A stretch of DNA of 7,173 bases from Blastocatellia bacterium (GTDB lineage: Bacteria; Acidobacteriota; Blastocatellia; Pyrinomonadales; Pyrinomonadaceae). The position numbers and the translations under genes were made by a program. The notes below the pieces were generated by a model. That model was not told where the DNA came from. It made no database searches and saw nothing but the letters and a program-made list of their open reading frames with translations. Location: the NCBI GenBank assembly GCA_013695495.1, contig JACDAK010000230.1, positions 1 to 7,173 on the forward strand, written 5' to 3'. Positions 7,050 through 7,173 of the stretch are shown here, piece after piece (the first letter of the stretch is position 1; every line of letters starts with the position of its first letter).

Positions 7050-7052
7050 ATA

Positions 7053-7173
7053 ATGGCTGAAAATGAGACCACCGGAAAACTTCGTTGTGCCGCCATCGGC
7101 GTAGGTTCGTTGGGCCGCCATCATGCTCGGAACTACGCGGAGCTTGCCCGCGAGGGCCGCATCGAATTCGTTG
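7053..7173 (+). CDS. Gfo/Idh/MocA family oxidoreductase, N-terminal fragment
   Basis: Only the first 40 codons are present; the window ends inside the gene. The start MAENETTGK leads into LRCAAIGVGSLGRHHARNY (10-28) and then AELAREGRIEFV (29-40). The GVGSLGRHHAR nucleotide-binding loop, with glycines 16, 18 and 21 and H23-H24-A25-R26, is the hallmark N-terminus of the Gfo/Idh/MocA family: NAD(P)-dependent dehydrogenases acting on sugars, inositol and related compounds, often in surface-glycan pathways. The substrate-binding half is missing, so the substrate cannot be named. No Shine-Dalgarno is seen before the ATG at 7053 (upstream bases are TATTCAAATA). It diverges from the glycosyltransferase across 57 bp, which would fit, but does not prove, a shared envelope-sugar role. 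Confidence 0.82.
   Translation, partial: MAENETTGKLRCAAIGVGSLGRHHARNYAELAREGRIEFV

Noticed and set aside
6996..7124. 43-codon upstream extension of the glycosyltransferase reading frame
   Set aside because: It would overlap the divergent oxidoreductase start. It precedes the normal family N-terminus with an unrelated sequence, and the ATG at 6995 gives the expected first membrane helix and motif spacing.

Overview
The window is ordinary, densely packed bacterial chromosome of moderately high GC. It carries five complete protein genes and the start of a sixth. There are no tRNA or rRNA genes, CRISPR arrays, insertion sequences or phage genes. All recognisable products are housekeeping or envelope functions. 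The style (moderate GC, weak or displaced Shine-Dalgarno sites, a GT39-type membrane glycosyltransferase next to a Gfo/Idh/MocA oxidoreductase, a stand-alone uvrC) would fit a free-living Gram-negative lineage. Acidobacteriota (Blastocatellia-like) is a guess, not a demonstration.

Layout from left to right. (1) 25-1707 (+) encodes a Kef-type CPA2 cation:proton antiporter with a C-terminal TrkA-N/RCK nucleotide-binding domain. (2) 1741-2490 (+) encodes a secreted or periplasmic protein of unknown function, probably in the same transcript. Its only good ribosome binding site lies at the antiporter stop codon, 27 nt from the ATG. (3) A 74-bp gap, 2491-2564, holds overlapping inverted repeats that probably end the (+) transcript. 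(4) 2565-4442 (-) encodes a full-length UvrC with all expected catalytic residues. (5) A 126-bp divergent region separates uvrC from tsaC. (6) 4569-5501 (+) encodes a Sua5-type threonylcarbamoyl-AMP synthase. (7) 5502-6995 (-) encodes a GT39/ArnT-like membrane glycosyltransferase. Its stop codon abuts the tsaC stop, with no base between them. (8) A 57-bp divergent gap contains a plausible sigma70-type promoter for the glycosyltransferase. (9) 7053-7173 (+) is the N-terminus of a Gfo/Idh/MocA oxidoreductase, cut by the window end.

The genes form several short units rather than one pathway: ion homeostasis plus an exported protein, nucleotide excision repair, tRNA t6A modification, and envelope glycan work (the glycosyltransferase and possibly the sugar-type oxidoreductase). 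I find no convincing new biological system. The points most worth a second look are small: the unknown exported protein, the spacing between its ribosome binding site and start, the perfect palindrome abutting the antiporter start, and the zero-gap convergent gene ends.
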